This document shows positions 35,701 to 43,259 of a DNA stretch of 64,000 nucleotides, piece by piece (positions within the stretch are counted from its first letter, which is position 1; every line of letters begins with the position of its first letter). The stretch is from Onthophagus taurus. Its lineage: Eukaryota; Arthropoda; Insecta; Coleoptera; Scarabaeidae. The stretch is from assembly GCF_036711975.1 (NCBI RefSeq), contig NC_091972.1, forward strand, positions 13,149,001-13,213,000, given 5' to 3'. The notes under the pieces were generated by a model. The model did not search any database. It was not told the origin of the DNA and saw nothing but the letters and a program-made list of their open reading frames with translations. The position numbers and the translations under genes were made by a program.

Positions 35701-38245
35701 ACTGTTGAAGCAATAACTCCTGTATTGTACACACAAAAGCAGGAACTTTCGATAAATACAATAAAAATAGAGGAATCTGAAAAAGTATAATAATAGCAAT
35801 TAATCGACATGCCTTTTAAGAGACAGCAATACTATGGGTTATTATAAATGTTTGAAAATAATGGCCTGTAGATGACGTCCTTCTATACGTATGAATTCTT
35901 TCCTATGCATGTGTTGTTGGGTTGGGTTTGTTTCTTCATCGATCGCTACAACAACATCTCAACAAAGATAACACGATACGAATTCTTTATTTCAAAACAT
36001 CAGAATGGAATTCGGTAATTGTGAGGGACAAGGAATGTTACCGAAGCTTGATATGACGCGATTACCGAACTATTTCCGATATATGAAACCACATTTTGCA
36101 AAGTTGTGGAAAATTGTTCCATGTAATTGCAACATGTTAATATAGCGAATCGATGTGATATTCACTGTGAAACTAGAAAGTACTCCTAGAGTGATAAAGG
36201 TGCTTATTCACGTAAGTTGTGACATATCTACAACTTGTCCAGAAATCCATGGACCCTATGAGTGTTTCTTCCAAGGTTTTTTCCTAAGTTGAACGGTACT
36301 ACTTCTGCGTACCTTCCAAGCTATCATTGTTTTTGTAAAACGTGTCTATAGCGAAAGTACACAACTGATTGTCTCACTAATTCATGTTTACCTACAAAAC
36401 GGTAAGATTTTACACACCTCAAGGTTTCCATTTCACAGTGCTATCAACTATGTACATATCTATATTTCTACCAGTAATTAATTTTCTACACTTCTGGACG
36501 TATAATAATGAGTAGTCTGTCGAAAAATACAAAAGATAGAGAAAAACGACGATATCTGGTCTAACTGAAAAAAAAAACTTTCTTAGAGTTATAATATATA
36601 GGATTGCTTGTGTTACCTCAATTAACTCAACTAATATTGTAGCAACAGGAACACACAAGGGAAGTAACTACATACAATTTTTCAAAGACTTCGATGATTC
36701 AATGAACAAGATAAGCTCTTCAAATTCAAAATATAATGGCATAATGGAATGCGTTAGACAGACAATAGCTTAAATGCTCATGGTGCATATCATACAATTT
36801 AAAACTTATGTGCAACAACTGATACTAACTGTGCTTGCCCCAAAAGAAGAAATGCTAAAAAAACACTGAGATAATACAAAACATATTAAGCCATATTCTC
36901 AGAAAGTCCACCATCGCAAATTTAAATGATATATGTTACTGTGGCTTCTTTAACTCTTTTTGTGAAGGTTCTACAAGATGTATGACACATTGCCGGAGAT
37001 AATTCCTCCTTCAATCTTCGTTGTAGTATTGAAACCCAGTTTGTTGGGAGTGAGGAGCTTGATTTGACCATTTGGTGTAGATCCATAAACTCTTTATATA
37101 CAATTTCTTGCTTTGATGCTAGGTTTTTGAGTCACACTCAAACACCCAAGACTAAATATCATTAATGAAATCTTCCAAAAAATGGGAATCATGTTCTTTC
37201 GATTCCACAAACTGAAGGCAGCTTTTCCTTCTTTATCTCGTTTCAATCTTAAATACTTTTGTACAAATTTCTCTCATCCACAATTTTTCGTCAAAATTTG
37301 GTATCATTACAGAATCTTTTATAAGCTCATCTTCTATTTCAATAAATTTTTAGCTAAAGTATAGCTCTATAAAAGTTATCCATAAATAACGAATGGCCAA
37401 CGTTTAAACAATCACACATATAAGGTTCATCACAACTGTCTTTAAGTGTCCTAATCCTCCTGTCTCACCCAATTGATCATGACATCATTTGATTGTGTCA
37501 GCTTCAGAAATGCATGATCTTCATCAATAGGTGATTTTTTAACTTCACGTTTTACTTCATGAAATGTCAGAATTTATGCAACTTATTTATTGTTCGGCAC
37601 TAAATTAAAGTCAAAGCTTGTATCACATCTCACATGCAAATACAATTGGAAATATGATATTATAACTTTGAATGCTAAATCTAGTTTGAGCTTTTATTCT
37701 TTTATATTTGTGCCCTAACTGTATTCTTTAAAGCACTGCTAATCGATAGATTTGAAATATAACTTTATAAACTTGAAATGTTTACGTCGTCAAGAACGAC
37801 AGTTATTTTTGGCTGAATTCTATTAACATTAAGATGTTAGACACATTAGCATAGCACTTCAATATTACATTTCTCCTTAACTTACTATACATATTCTAGT
37901 AATCTATACTTAACTATTACTGTAAAATAGTAACATTATTTTATTTTTCATTTTGCAGGTGACACCATGATGACGTACTGCAACAATGCGGGTGGTGGTG
38001 GTGCGGGTGGAGGTGGAGGTCAGGTGGGGGCATCATCGCCGCCTCCTCAGATCCCCTGTTCGAATGCCGCCACCCCTCCGGTGGTGGTGGGGGCGGCTGG
38101 TGGATCGCCCAATGACGACGATGGAGACATGTGGAGGGGGCACAGCATAGCGGCGCTTCGGCGGCGGGCCTCCGAACTAAACGCCGCCATTCCTTCGTAC
38201 CTACAGATCAACTACGACACGCACAATAACGCCTCCGTTTACTGA
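11741..38245 (+). CDS. otp: Orthopedia homeobox transcription factor (five coding exons)
   Basis: Joining 11741-11765, 15516-15805, 32566-32752, 32931-33086 and 37959-38245 gives exactly 945 nt, or 314 residues plus TGA. Every junction has GT and AG and a matching phase. The protein opens [15 protein letters not shown]. The homeodomain is residues 60-119, with Q50 and N51 in [16 protein letters not shown] glycine run lies at about 230-240, and an OAR-type C-terminal motif near 276-294 contains [12 protein letters not shown]. In other animals Otp is a nuclear DNA-binding regulator of nervous-system and neuroendocrine differentiation, binding TAAT sites. The intron after homeodomain residue 46 is typical of paired-class genes. 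Long introns with GC-rich islands suggest distributed enhancers. The tail is much shorter than in vertebrate Otp. Identification is very secure; extra untranslated exons are possible. Confidence 0.95.
12061..15515 (+). other. otp intron 1, distal part
   Basis: AT-rich intron sequence. The only recognised content is a decayed minus-strand retroelement C-terminus near 13990-14200. The acceptor TTTTTTGTAG ends at 15515. I see nothing else that I can name. Confidence 0.5.
13995..14185 (-). pseudogene. Remnant of a GIY-YIG-type retroelement C-terminus
   Basis: On the minus strand the frame reads [20 protein letters not shown] and soon after [12 protein letters not shown], then stops. The pattern (acidic-hydrophobic block, YY, REA, I..HKNN.N) is that seen just after the GIY-YIG nuclease in Penelope-like elements and related endonuclease-bearing retroelements. 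Stops interrupt both sides. The family is uncertain; it may be unrelated to the larger Penelope-like element at 22641. Confidence 0.4.
15516..15805 (+). CDS. otp: otp coding exon 2 (N-terminal region and homeodomain residues 1-46)
   Basis: Begins after TTTGTAG and ends ...GTACAG before GTAGGA. Encodes residues 9-105: a hydrophilic N-terminal region, then the homeodomain from QKRHRTRF through helix 2 to TESRVQ. An open frame continues past the donor to 15832, but the homeodomain requires splicing to VWFQN in exon 3. Confidence 0.95.
16120..16760. promoter_or_regulatory. GC-richer island in otp intron 2, possible enhancer
   Basis: Two CpG-containing patches (about 16120-16250 and 16480-16760) in AT-rich intron, with TAAT cores and repeated ACGT-type words. 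No coding frame is credible. The regulatory role is inferred from composition and position only. Confidence 0.22.
17674..18189. mobile_element. PIF/Harbinger-type non-autonomous element (516 bp)
   Basis: Ends are inverted: GCCGGGTTTATACAG plus TTTAGCTGTAAATTTAAATT at the left is mirrored at the right. TTA lies directly outside both ends (17671-17673 and 18190-18192), matching the TWA duplication of PIF/Harbinger transposons. Shorter copies of the TTTATACAG and TTTACAGCT words occur inside. It carries a fragment of a MADF-like gene on the minus strand. No transposase is present. Confidence 0.75.
17779..17931 (-). pseudogene. MADF-domain 5' fragment inside the Harbinger-type element
   Basis: From an internal ATG the minus strand reads [20 protein letters not shown] and then [10 protein letters not shown], the spacing of the first half of a MADF domain (F..KLI..V......LYD.....YKD). 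PIF/Harbinger elements often carry a MADF or Myb-like DNA-binding gene beside the transposase, so this is probably the element's own second gene, 3' truncated. The match is lost after KILVENG, possibly at an old splice site. An in-frame ATG at 17988 would extend it upstream. Non-functional as seen. Confidence 0.5.
18193..19690. other. otp intron 2, no recognised content
   Basis: AT-rich sequence with short, unrecognised open frames. No repeat ends, islands or protein motifs stood out. Confidence 0.4.
19695..19968 (-). pseudogene. Protein kinase C (novel/epsilon-like) exon fragment
   Basis: The minus strand reads [20 protein letters not shown] and [14 protein letters not shown], then after a one-base frameshift [19 protein letters not shown] and [18 protein letters not shown]. 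This is the C-lobe of a PKC kinase domain of the Pkc98E/PKC-epsilon kind, a serine/threonine kinase activated by diacylglycerol. The conserved DWWALG has become DCCVLG and the frame is broken, so it cannot encode active kinase. The fragment ends at a preserved donor (CC|GTGAGT) and begins near TGCTGCTAG, a possible acceptor, so it looks like a copied genomic exon, not a retrocopy. It lies antisense in otp intron 2. Confidence 0.78.
20870..21660 (+). pseudogene. Decayed non-LTR retrotransposon, RT end to C-terminus
   Basis: In shifting plus frames I read [16 protein letters not shown] (the thumb motif after the RT), [17 protein letters not shown], a block equivalent to [17 protein letters not shown], and near 21430-21540 [20 protein letters not shown] then [14 protein letters not shown], the C-terminal Cys/His motif found after RNase H in Jockey/R1-superfamily elements. 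Many stops and shifts show it is long dead. The 5' part is missing or unrecognisable. Confidence 0.65.
21980..22400. promoter_or_regulatory. GC-rich island in otp intron 2, possible enhancer
   Basis: Strongly GC/CpG-rich against its surroundings, with a CGTT microsatellite near 22070, CGTCGACGAC-type words and a CCGCCGCCGG run near 22360. Open minus frames here have no recognisable motif and probably reflect composition. Regulatory role inferred. Confidence 0.28.
22641..22850 (+). repeat. Left inverted terminal repeat of the Penelope-like element
   Basis: Reverse complement of 24885-25088 with scattered substitutions. It retains 14 bp (GGGTCCCGAAACCA when read on minus) that the right copy lacks, and so keeps the more complete hammerhead-like fold. 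Confidence 0.85.
22676..22720 (-). ncRNA. Hammerhead-ribozyme-like motif (degenerate)
   Basis: On minus, GTCUA before the core can pair with UAGAC at the end (stem I); CCAAAGA occupies the CUGANGA core; GGG-loop-CCC forms stem II; then GAAA and ACC-A-GGU as a very short stem III, followed by C before the expected cut. Penelope-like elements are known to carry minimal hammerheads in their terminal repeats. Two core positions (U4 and G5) differ from consensus, so activity is doubtful. Confidence 0.5.
22870..23904 (+). pseudogene. Penelope-like reverse transcriptase
   Basis: The frame starts inside the RT ([20 protein letters not shown]), hits one stop at 23047-23049, and is then open from 23050, with an ATG at 23119, to 23904. 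Motifs in order: [29 protein letters not shown] with the catalytic DD, and [11 protein letters not shown]. This set is diagnostic for Penelope-like RTs, which share ancestry with telomerase. Near 23856 the reading frame shifts: [14 protein letters not shown] in the next frame continues the family pattern. The D-to-Q change in the INFLD block, the stop and the shifts make it inactive. Confidence 0.85.
23934..24288 (+). pseudogene. Penelope-like GIY-YIG endonuclease domain
   Basis: In a different frame from the RT, the sequence reads ILAKSGV, then (after another shift) a [18 protein letters not shown] block, [20 protein letters not shown], a conserved [11 protein letters not shown] helix and [14 protein letters not shown] before TAA at 24286-24288. 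GIYIG..GRSL..R..EH is the core of the GIY-YIG nuclease that nicks target DNA for these elements. The first GIY half is poorly kept. It belongs to the same polyprotein as the RT upstream. Confidence 0.75.
24296..24375 (+). repeat. 80-bp direct repeat, copy 1, in Penelope-like 3' region
   Basis: Begins TTTTGTAAGTGC and ends CCCCACTGT. About nine-tenths matches 24575-24654 by eye. The sequence after each copy is also alike but more diverged, so the unit is about 280 bp, present twice between the coding end and the right terminal repeat. Confidence 0.8.
24575..24654 (+). repeat. 80-bp direct repeat, copy 2
   Basis: Second copy of the repeat at 24296-24375, 279 bp downstream. Open frames through it (24420-24796) are not recognisable proteins. 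Confidence 0.8.
24885..25088 (+). repeat. Right inverted terminal repeat of the Penelope-like element
   Basis: Mirrors 22641-22850. At 25021-25051 it has the sense-strand hammerhead-like word GTCTACCGAAGACGGGCA followed by GGTCTAGAC. Relative to the left copy, 14 bp including the GAAA core are deleted, so this copy cannot form the ribozyme. Confidence 0.85.
25160..26090. promoter_or_regulatory. Long GC-rich island in otp intron 2, possible enhancers
   Basis: The largest GC/CpG-rich stretch of the intron, strongest at 25160-25450 and 25680-26070, with CGTCGTCGACGTCGT and long C or G runs. Open frames here lack domain signatures. Flanks are AT-rich. Inferred cis-regulatory element or unannotated transcription start. 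Confidence 0.3.
26091..28640. other. otp intron 2, AT-rich, unassigned decayed sequence
   Basis: 26100-26900 is very AT-rich with short imperfect repeats of an ATCAA.TTAATTTTAGAA word near 26430-26500. Around 27120-27830 the plus strand shows an acidic stretch (DDDLDEEE) and an open frame, interrupted by stops, which may be an old transposon gene. I could not assign it. Confidence 0.35.
28680..29400 (+). pseudogene. Tc1/mariner (IS630) superfamily transposase remnant
   Basis: In shifting plus frames: [11 protein letters not shown] near 28810, [18 protein letters not shown] near 28920, and [14 protein letters not shown] near 29040, which holds the first catalytic D position as FSEEAHF (normally FSDEAHF). 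Then AHTIQFL near 29240 and [12 protein letters not shown] near 29330. This order is that of an insect IS630-type transposase. Stops and shifts throughout, and the catalytic D is E. It lies in the sense orientation of otp intron 2. Confidence 0.62.
29401..29950. other. otp intron 2, AT-rich, nothing recognised
   Basis: No gene, repeat ends or island seen. A short run of A and T around 29900-29945 only. Confidence 0.4.
29960..30300. promoter_or_regulatory. GC-rich island in otp intron 2, possible enhancer
   Basis: CpG-rich (GCGCCGCGGCCCGGC near 30125) with several ATTAAT/TTAAC sites toward 30170-30250, the kind of mix seen in homeodomain-regulated enhancers. No coding signature. Inferred. Confidence 0.28.
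30600..31430. promoter_or_regulatory. Two GC-richer patches in otp intron 2
   Basis: Patches at 30600-30830 and 31020-31430 stand out from AT-rich flanks, with GAAGCGAAGCGCTGGCTTCG (a short inverted repeat) near 30640 and CCGGCGGCGTC near 31080. No protein motif in the open frame at 31306-31500. Possible regulatory DNA, inferred from composition. Confidence 0.22.
32030..32500. promoter_or_regulatory. GC-richer stretch before otp exon 3
   Basis: The 460 bp ahead of exon 3 contain two GC-richer patches (32030-32100 and 32270-32480, with GGACGGTCCGTTCTGG) separated by AT-rich DNA. They may be conserved intronic sequence or splicing/enhancer DNA. Low certainty. Confidence 0.18.
32566..32752 (+). 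CDS. otp: otp coding exon 3 (homeodomain helix 3)
   Basis: Starts at [15 protein letters not shown] after TTCTTGTAG and ends at the first base of a glycine codon before GTAATA. Encodes residues 106-168, including [20 protein letters not shown] after the homeodomain, a stretch shared with vertebrate Otp. The recognition helix has Q50 and N51. Confidence 0.96.
32931..33086 (+). CDS. otp: otp coding exon 4 (Gly/Ser/Gln-rich linker)
   Basis: 156 nt after TATATTTAG, ending TTAG before GTGAGT. Intron 3 is only 178 bp. Encodes [20 protein letters not shown] and a stretch ending [10 protein letters not shown], a low-complexity linker likely to be in the transactivation region. Phase 1 at both ends, so it could be skipped without a frameshift. 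Confidence 0.93.
33180..33850 (+). promoter_or_regulatory. Strong GC-rich island in otp intron 4
   Basis: CpG-rich block starting about 90 bp after exon 4, with a GAACTCGTGCGCGCGTTCTT-like palindrome near 33360. Open plus frames reach 111 codons (33514-33849) but show no domain and poor complexity. It could be an enhancer, an alternative promoter, or an unrecognised coding exon; composition alone cannot decide. Confidence 0.3.
33851..35299. other. otp intron 4, middle part
   Basis: Mostly AT-rich. A GC-richer patch at about 34480-34800 contains TATATAAGCCC and a CGCATACACGCTGC stretch and may be regulatory. Nothing else recognised. Confidence 0.35.
35300..35760 (-). pseudogene. hAT-superfamily transposase remnant (GTF2IRD2/ZBED-like)
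   Basis: On minus, about 35450-35535 reads [16 protein letters not shown], stop, LQG, stop, D, stop, LI, matching the conserved [17 protein letters not shown].. block of domesticated and mobile hAT transposases of the GTF2IRD2/ZBED type. Upstream in the same strand LVDEIDNFL fits the preceding helix. Multiple stops. Downstream text (CFQWKL) agrees loosely. No terminal repeats found. Confidence 0.6.
37030..37460 (-). pseudogene. piggyBac-like transposase remnant
   Basis: The minus strand shows, in changing frames, [12 protein letters not shown], then [14 protein letters not shown] (the conserved DNFYTS region with a catalytic D), and after a gap [20 protein letters not shown], which fits the LK.G......KW.DKR.V block. 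Order and spacing are those of piggyBac transposases. Stops are frequent. No TTAA-flanked ends were located. It lies antisense in otp intron 4 and may be part of a larger decayed element that starts near 37560. Confidence 0.5.
37959..38245 (+). CDS. otp: otp coding exon 5 (Gly-rich region, OAR motif, stop)
   Basis: Starts after TTTTGCAG; the first two bases complete a glycine codon. Encodes residues 220-314: [10 protein letters not shown], a glycine run, a Pro/Val-rich stretch, [20 protein letters not shown] and a final NASVY, then TGA at 38243-38245. The WRG.SIA.LRR core is shared with vertebrate Otp, where it forms the C-terminal OAR motif. This exon is clearly GC-rich. Confidence 0.95.
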
Positions 38246-39580
38246 GCGCCCCCCAGTAGAGGTCGCGCGCTTCGGTGGGCGGCGTCGCAACGCCAAGGAG
38301 GACACATCCGCGTCGTCTCTTATTCGGCTCGTTTTTATCCGTTTTCTTTGTTTTTAGTAACTTTTCGCTTGTATCCCACCCACCCCCGAACTCCCTCTTC
38401 CCCCTTTCGGATGATGATTCTTTTTTGTTTTGTTATTTTCTATTTGTTTCGTCGGTCGTTTGTTGTCTGTCTTTGCGAGTTTGAGATTTTGTTTTGTATT
38501 TGGCCGTCGCGCTTTTTTCATTTTCATGATCGGGGGGAGGGGGAGTGATGAGCGCAATTGGAAAATCGGGGAGAAGTGGCTTCTTGAGATTTAAAAAGGA
38601 AATAAAAGTTGAAGACGGAGTTATTGATAAAGATGTTTCAACAAAAAGTAATCAATTAATTTTTGATATAGAATTTTCCAAATGTGCGCATTAAATTAAA
38701 TGTTTTGTTCTAATGAAATTGCGAGATTCCCTTTAATGTAAATAATGTGTGTAGATTAGGAATAACGTTAATTTCTAGTGCTCTAGAATTTTTAAATAAA
38801 AATAATAAAACTTCGTACAAGGTTTTCTCACAAAGTATACGGTCGAACTGTAAAAAAGGTATACCAGTTAAATCTTCAACACAATCTACGATAATGTTTA
38901 CGGTCGCAATTGACTGATGTATAATTATTATAACTGGATTATATGATATATAAAAAAAATAATGATACAAAAGAAAACGGTATACGATGTCGTGTAATTA
39001 TTGTACAAAGATACATAAGTAATTTAATTAAACCAGAAAAAGAAATTAATTAATTATAGTTTATGGTACCGTACTCGTGTGATCGTCGGATTATTGTAAA
39101 ATTTCTTTGTGTGAACATTATAAAGACACTTCTATAAAGTTGATCCTGCGTGTTTTAGTGTATAAAGAAGTTGTGTCGGGACGAAGATGCAAAGATATAT
39201 GATGAAGTAACGAATGGTGTAGATGCGAATTAAAAAAGAAGTTTATACTCGTTTCGTGTGCTACAACAAAAGTATACGGTCTAGGTTTACCTCAAATAAA
39301 ATTGAAAAAAAAAACATTTTTTTTCAATGATGAGACATAAATTTCAAGGTTAACCGCTATTATTCCGTGATAGCTAAAGTAATTCTCTTAATTGTTACTA
39401 AAATAATTTAATCATGGACTTAGCGGATAAGTATATATTTATAATTTATTGATATTGAGATGATGTAAGGGTAACTTTTTCAAGTCGAATCTTATTTCGA
39501 TTCAAGTCTGTATTATATAAATATTACGGAAATGAAATGAATAGTTATGTTGTATATTGTATAATTATGTGTACAATAAA
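38246..39580 (+). other. otp: otp 3' untranslated region and candidate polyadenylation signals
   Basis: GC-rich for about 300 bp after the stop (T-rich with CCCCC runs), then AT-rich. AATAAA occurs at 38601-38606, 39295-39300 and 39575-39580; the second, followed by an A run and a T-rich stretch, looks best. The true 3' end cannot be fixed without transcript data. Open frames here are compositional. Confidence 0.5.
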
Positions 39581-39794
39581 GGAAAACATGATGTATAGAA
39601 GTATATTAATTTTTTATTTATTTTTTGTTTTTGATTTGTCCTTGAAGTATGATATGTTCAGGTATAGAGATTTTCTTTGTACCAATATAACTCAAGATGA
39701 AAGAAACAAACTTCATTCCGACGAGAATAGGTTATTTTTGAAATGACTTTCTAATACTATTTGTTTCAAAAATTACCATGTATACCAACATAGT

Positions 39795-40195
39795 AAAGAA
39801 GACGTATTGTTATGCGCCAATATGAGCGGATCGGAAAAACACTACTGTATCTGTTGATTGGAAAATCAAAGAAACTACGACGTGTGAAAAAACAGTCAAT
39901 ACCAGTGAACTGTAAGAGTAACTAAAACTCCTGGATGACTTCTACTATCCTTCGAGATTGGTTACTTGTTTTAGATAAAGAAATGATATCAAAAAAGAAA
40001 CGTTATTGTTTCTTAATCGTTCAACTCATAACGATATTCCTAAATTAAAGAATATCAAAGTTTTGTATCTTCCTGCAAACACAACAGGTTTGAGGTCAAT
40101 CACTTGACGGGATTATCTAAAATTTTAAAGTTTTTTATCATAAGTTCGTAGTGAAACACATATTGAAATACATGGAAGAAGAAATTGTTTTGTTA
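39795..40195 (+). pseudogene. pogo/Tigger-family transposase remnant
   Basis: Plus frames read EDVLLCANMSGSEK, then LLIGKSKKLRRVKKQSIPV, a stop, NSWMTSTILRDWLLVLDKEM, then LKNIKVLYLPANTTGL and NFKVFYHKFVVKHIL. This is the DDE catalytic domain of pogo/Tigger (DDE_1) transposases: VLLCANM.G, W M T..IF..WL..LD, FLPPNTTS, QGII.NFK. The aspartate pair of LFLDNC is lost through a frameshift. Dead copy, just downstream of otp, same orientation. Confidence 0.72.
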
Positions 40196-40559
40196 GGAAG
40201 GTTTGATTTGAAATAAGGGAGAAAAGGATTTTGTTTCAAGAAAGATGAATTTAAAAATTCCAGCTTGAAAAACACTTTTTGAATTTTGATTGACTTACAT
40301 ATGACTTTTGGCCGAACAAATGATGATACATATGACTTTTTTCTCATGGTAAAATAAATGCAAGATATTGAAAAAATAATCGATTGCTGTTATTAATCTA
40401 TATTATATTACGTTATACAATAAAAAATATACAAATAAATATGTTTTTAACAAAATAATTAAAATATTGCATACCTATTTTATAAATCTACATCCTCATT
40501 CTCACTTTCTTCGATATCTGGATCAATATTTGGTACATTATCAACTGGTAAGTTTTTGT

Positions 40560-41310
40560 AAAAATCATGGAATTATGTATGGATAAAGGACAAGAGAGAA
40601 ATTAAATCTTTTTTTTTTATTTGGCTCATAGGTATTAGCTCTTTCAGGCTTTTTAGCTCTTTCTATTAAAGAATGATCCGATTCACATTCCATGTGTGTG
40701 TGGCCCGAAACTATGAACTGGTGGTCAATAACTTCAATATTATTCTTTAGTTGCAAAAGCATTATAAACATCACTGCCACATGAGTTTCTTTATTTTGCT
40801 CTCCACATGTATCACTGTACAAGACAATGTATTTGATTTGGAGATCCAAGTTATTTAAACGCTTAAACAAACAAGAAGCAATTTGATTTTCTCCTCGACC
40901 TCCCATACATTCATGCCACATGTAACATGTTGCTTGATCATCTTCCAAATTGTGCATGATTAAATTGAAGGTCCACAATTGTCTTTTATAAAATGCAATA
41001 CTTGTTTGTAAATACGATGTTGTAAATCATAAACCAGAGCGATAAACGTTGGATCTTCTTTAGCCTTGATTTTGACAGTTTTCGGTCTGAATCGTGTGTC
41101 TTTCTTCAAGCATACTACTAAGAGATAATTACATGTAAAGAATCACACTTCTGACAAGTGTCTGCTTTTGGTTTCTTGAGTGATAAATTCAACGTACGAA
41201 ATATAGATTCATATAACGTTCGTCCTACTGGCTGATCAACAGTTTCTTTGTAAAGTTGGTACATATCAAACAAATTGATGTTGACGAATTTCATAAAGAT
41301 CATGTACAAC
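40560..41310 (-). pseudogene. Decayed insect transposon-associated protein ('YSDTCGEQNK' family)
   Basis: Minus frames in order: TLYESIFRTLNLSLKKPKAD and TCQKCDSL, then DPTFIALVYDLQ, then after a shift LWTFNLIMHN..., CYMWHECMGGRGENQIASCL and YIVLYSDTCGEQNKETHVAV, ending with VSGHTHMECESDHSLIERAK. This pattern (paired cysteines, LWTYNLG, MWDE..GRG..EI.SC, SDTC.GQNKN, GHT.MECD) belongs to a multi-copy protein family of insects and other animals that resembles an RNase H-fold transposase. Stops and at least one shift break it; the open part is 137 codons. Function is inferred. Confidence 0.62.
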
Positions 41311-41319
41311 CATCAATTA

Positions 41320-43250
41320 AATGCGATTGTTAAGAAAAGGTGTGAATATCACTGTATGTGATAAATGTGGACAGTGATGATGACATATTAAAACCTTTTC
41401 TTAATGGATACTTGGAACAAGATGTCAAAGAACTAAAAATACAAAATCTAGGAGTAACCAAAACTGAAGTAGAAAAATTCATTTTTTTTATCATAAAAAC
41501 CTCTGTGTATAGGATTGAGGTCTTCATAGCTGGGATTTTATATTATCACACTAACTCTTTAGAATGGGGTTTAAAGATGTCCCCTAGAATTCCTACTTAT
41601 CCAGGTTTGACTATAGCATTATTGGAAAAGTGGATAAAAGTGGACTTGCTTCACTATAATATTGCAGCCACCAATAGCACCATGGTTGTTGTACTGTATG
41701 GTTGTGGTATTGTAAGATTGTTACACGGTATGATAGTTGTATTGTATGTTGTTCAAATTATTGCTGGGTAATAATTTAAAACAATGTTCTAAACCAAAAT
41801 ACTATATTGAATATATCTAAACTTTATGATAAAACACTATAGTAATAAGCCATCCATTTTTATCTTTTATATTTCAAAATTTAGCAACACCATCCTTTGT
41901 TTCTTTTCCTCTTTTTTCGTTCTACCTTCCAAGTAAAATCTTTGACGTTTTCGAAACTTTAGAATTTTCGCATTTATGGTTTTCCTTTTGTTTAAGTTTG
42001 CTGAAGTGCATCTCTAGAATGTATTAATCAAATTCTATTCTAGATATAATATTGTATCTTAAAAAATCAAAATAAAATTTGACATCAAACCTAAATTTGT
42101 TATAGTTTTTTATTAAACGTTGCCATTTTTACGTTTACTTGTTACATTACATTTATAAAAAATTTAAAATAAAAATCATTACTGAAAAAGAACAAGACAT
42201 ACTTTTATGTTTGAGTCAGGCACTGATTTCAGTTTAATTGCTGCTTTGGTATTCATAAGGTTTATTACCGCTAATAAAATATTATCTTTCAAATCACTGG
42301 ATACTCCATTAGCTTTGTTTAATGTTTATTGTAATAAAGTCTTACGAGCATCGTTTTTTTTTTAATTTTCATATTTTGATTGTAATTGTTGCAGGGTTCT
42401 TTTTAGAGATGCTTTTTTATTAAATCCTTATTCATTCTCGTTGGATGCTTTCATCTGAAAACAAATGAAATTTTACAACTAAAAAACGATTTATTCATAA
42501 TTTCTGGAAATACAGTACCTTTATATTCCATGATTCTTAGCTATGTTAACTATGTTCTGCCATCAATGTTAATTGTTCATTTTTAGCAAAATTTGAACTT
42601 TTTGTACTCATAACTTTTGCACGCTTTCCCTATACTCAATAAATAAAAACTAATTTATATTTTTTAAATAACCGATTTAGCTAAAAAATCAATTCACACC
42701 TGATGTGTGGGTTAATTAGAAATTAGTTACAAAGAGTTGTGCTATGTATAATTATTTGTGTATCAGAACTCTTTTAGAAGTTATATCTAGAAATTTAAAG
42801 ATCACTTTAATAAAATGATATTTAGTGTTACCATTAAGATATAATCAATAAAACTGCATAGTATTCTATAGAAACTAATTTCTTTGTAACATCTGTTGTG
42901 AAAGTTTTGAACCTAGTCGTTTGCAGGAAGCTTAACTCAACGAATAGGTACTCGGCGAACGTAGCTCTAGCAAATAATCACCAGATGGCAGCGGAAGCCT
43001 GTTTCGAAAATATTTCAGTTTTACATGAAAAATTTATTAGAATATATAAACCATTTAATAATAATACATTTAGTTGGAAGTTTTAACTAAAATTTTTAAC
43101 ATAAAGATTGAAATCAATAATGTTATAATCCTAAAGTTTTTGTCCAAATCAATTCCAAATATTCTGTTTATTCCAATTGTTTGATATCTCTGTTGGTAAA
43201 GCGTCGGTTGAGAGAATCGTGCTTAAAATTGGTGGTATTTGATATTAGTA
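41320..43250. other. Intergenic, AT-rich
   Basis: An open plus frame at 41358-41771 (137 codons, acidic start, hydrophobic end) has no recognisable domain and adjoins the transposon remnant on the other strand; it may be part of that debris. The rest shows T-rich runs only. I see no gene. Confidence 0.4.
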
Positions 43251-43259
43251 GCTAGATAT

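Noticed and set aside
41358..41771. 137-codon plus-strand frame
   Set aside because: No recognisable domain, hydrophobic low-complexity end, located beside transposon debris; not supported as a gene.
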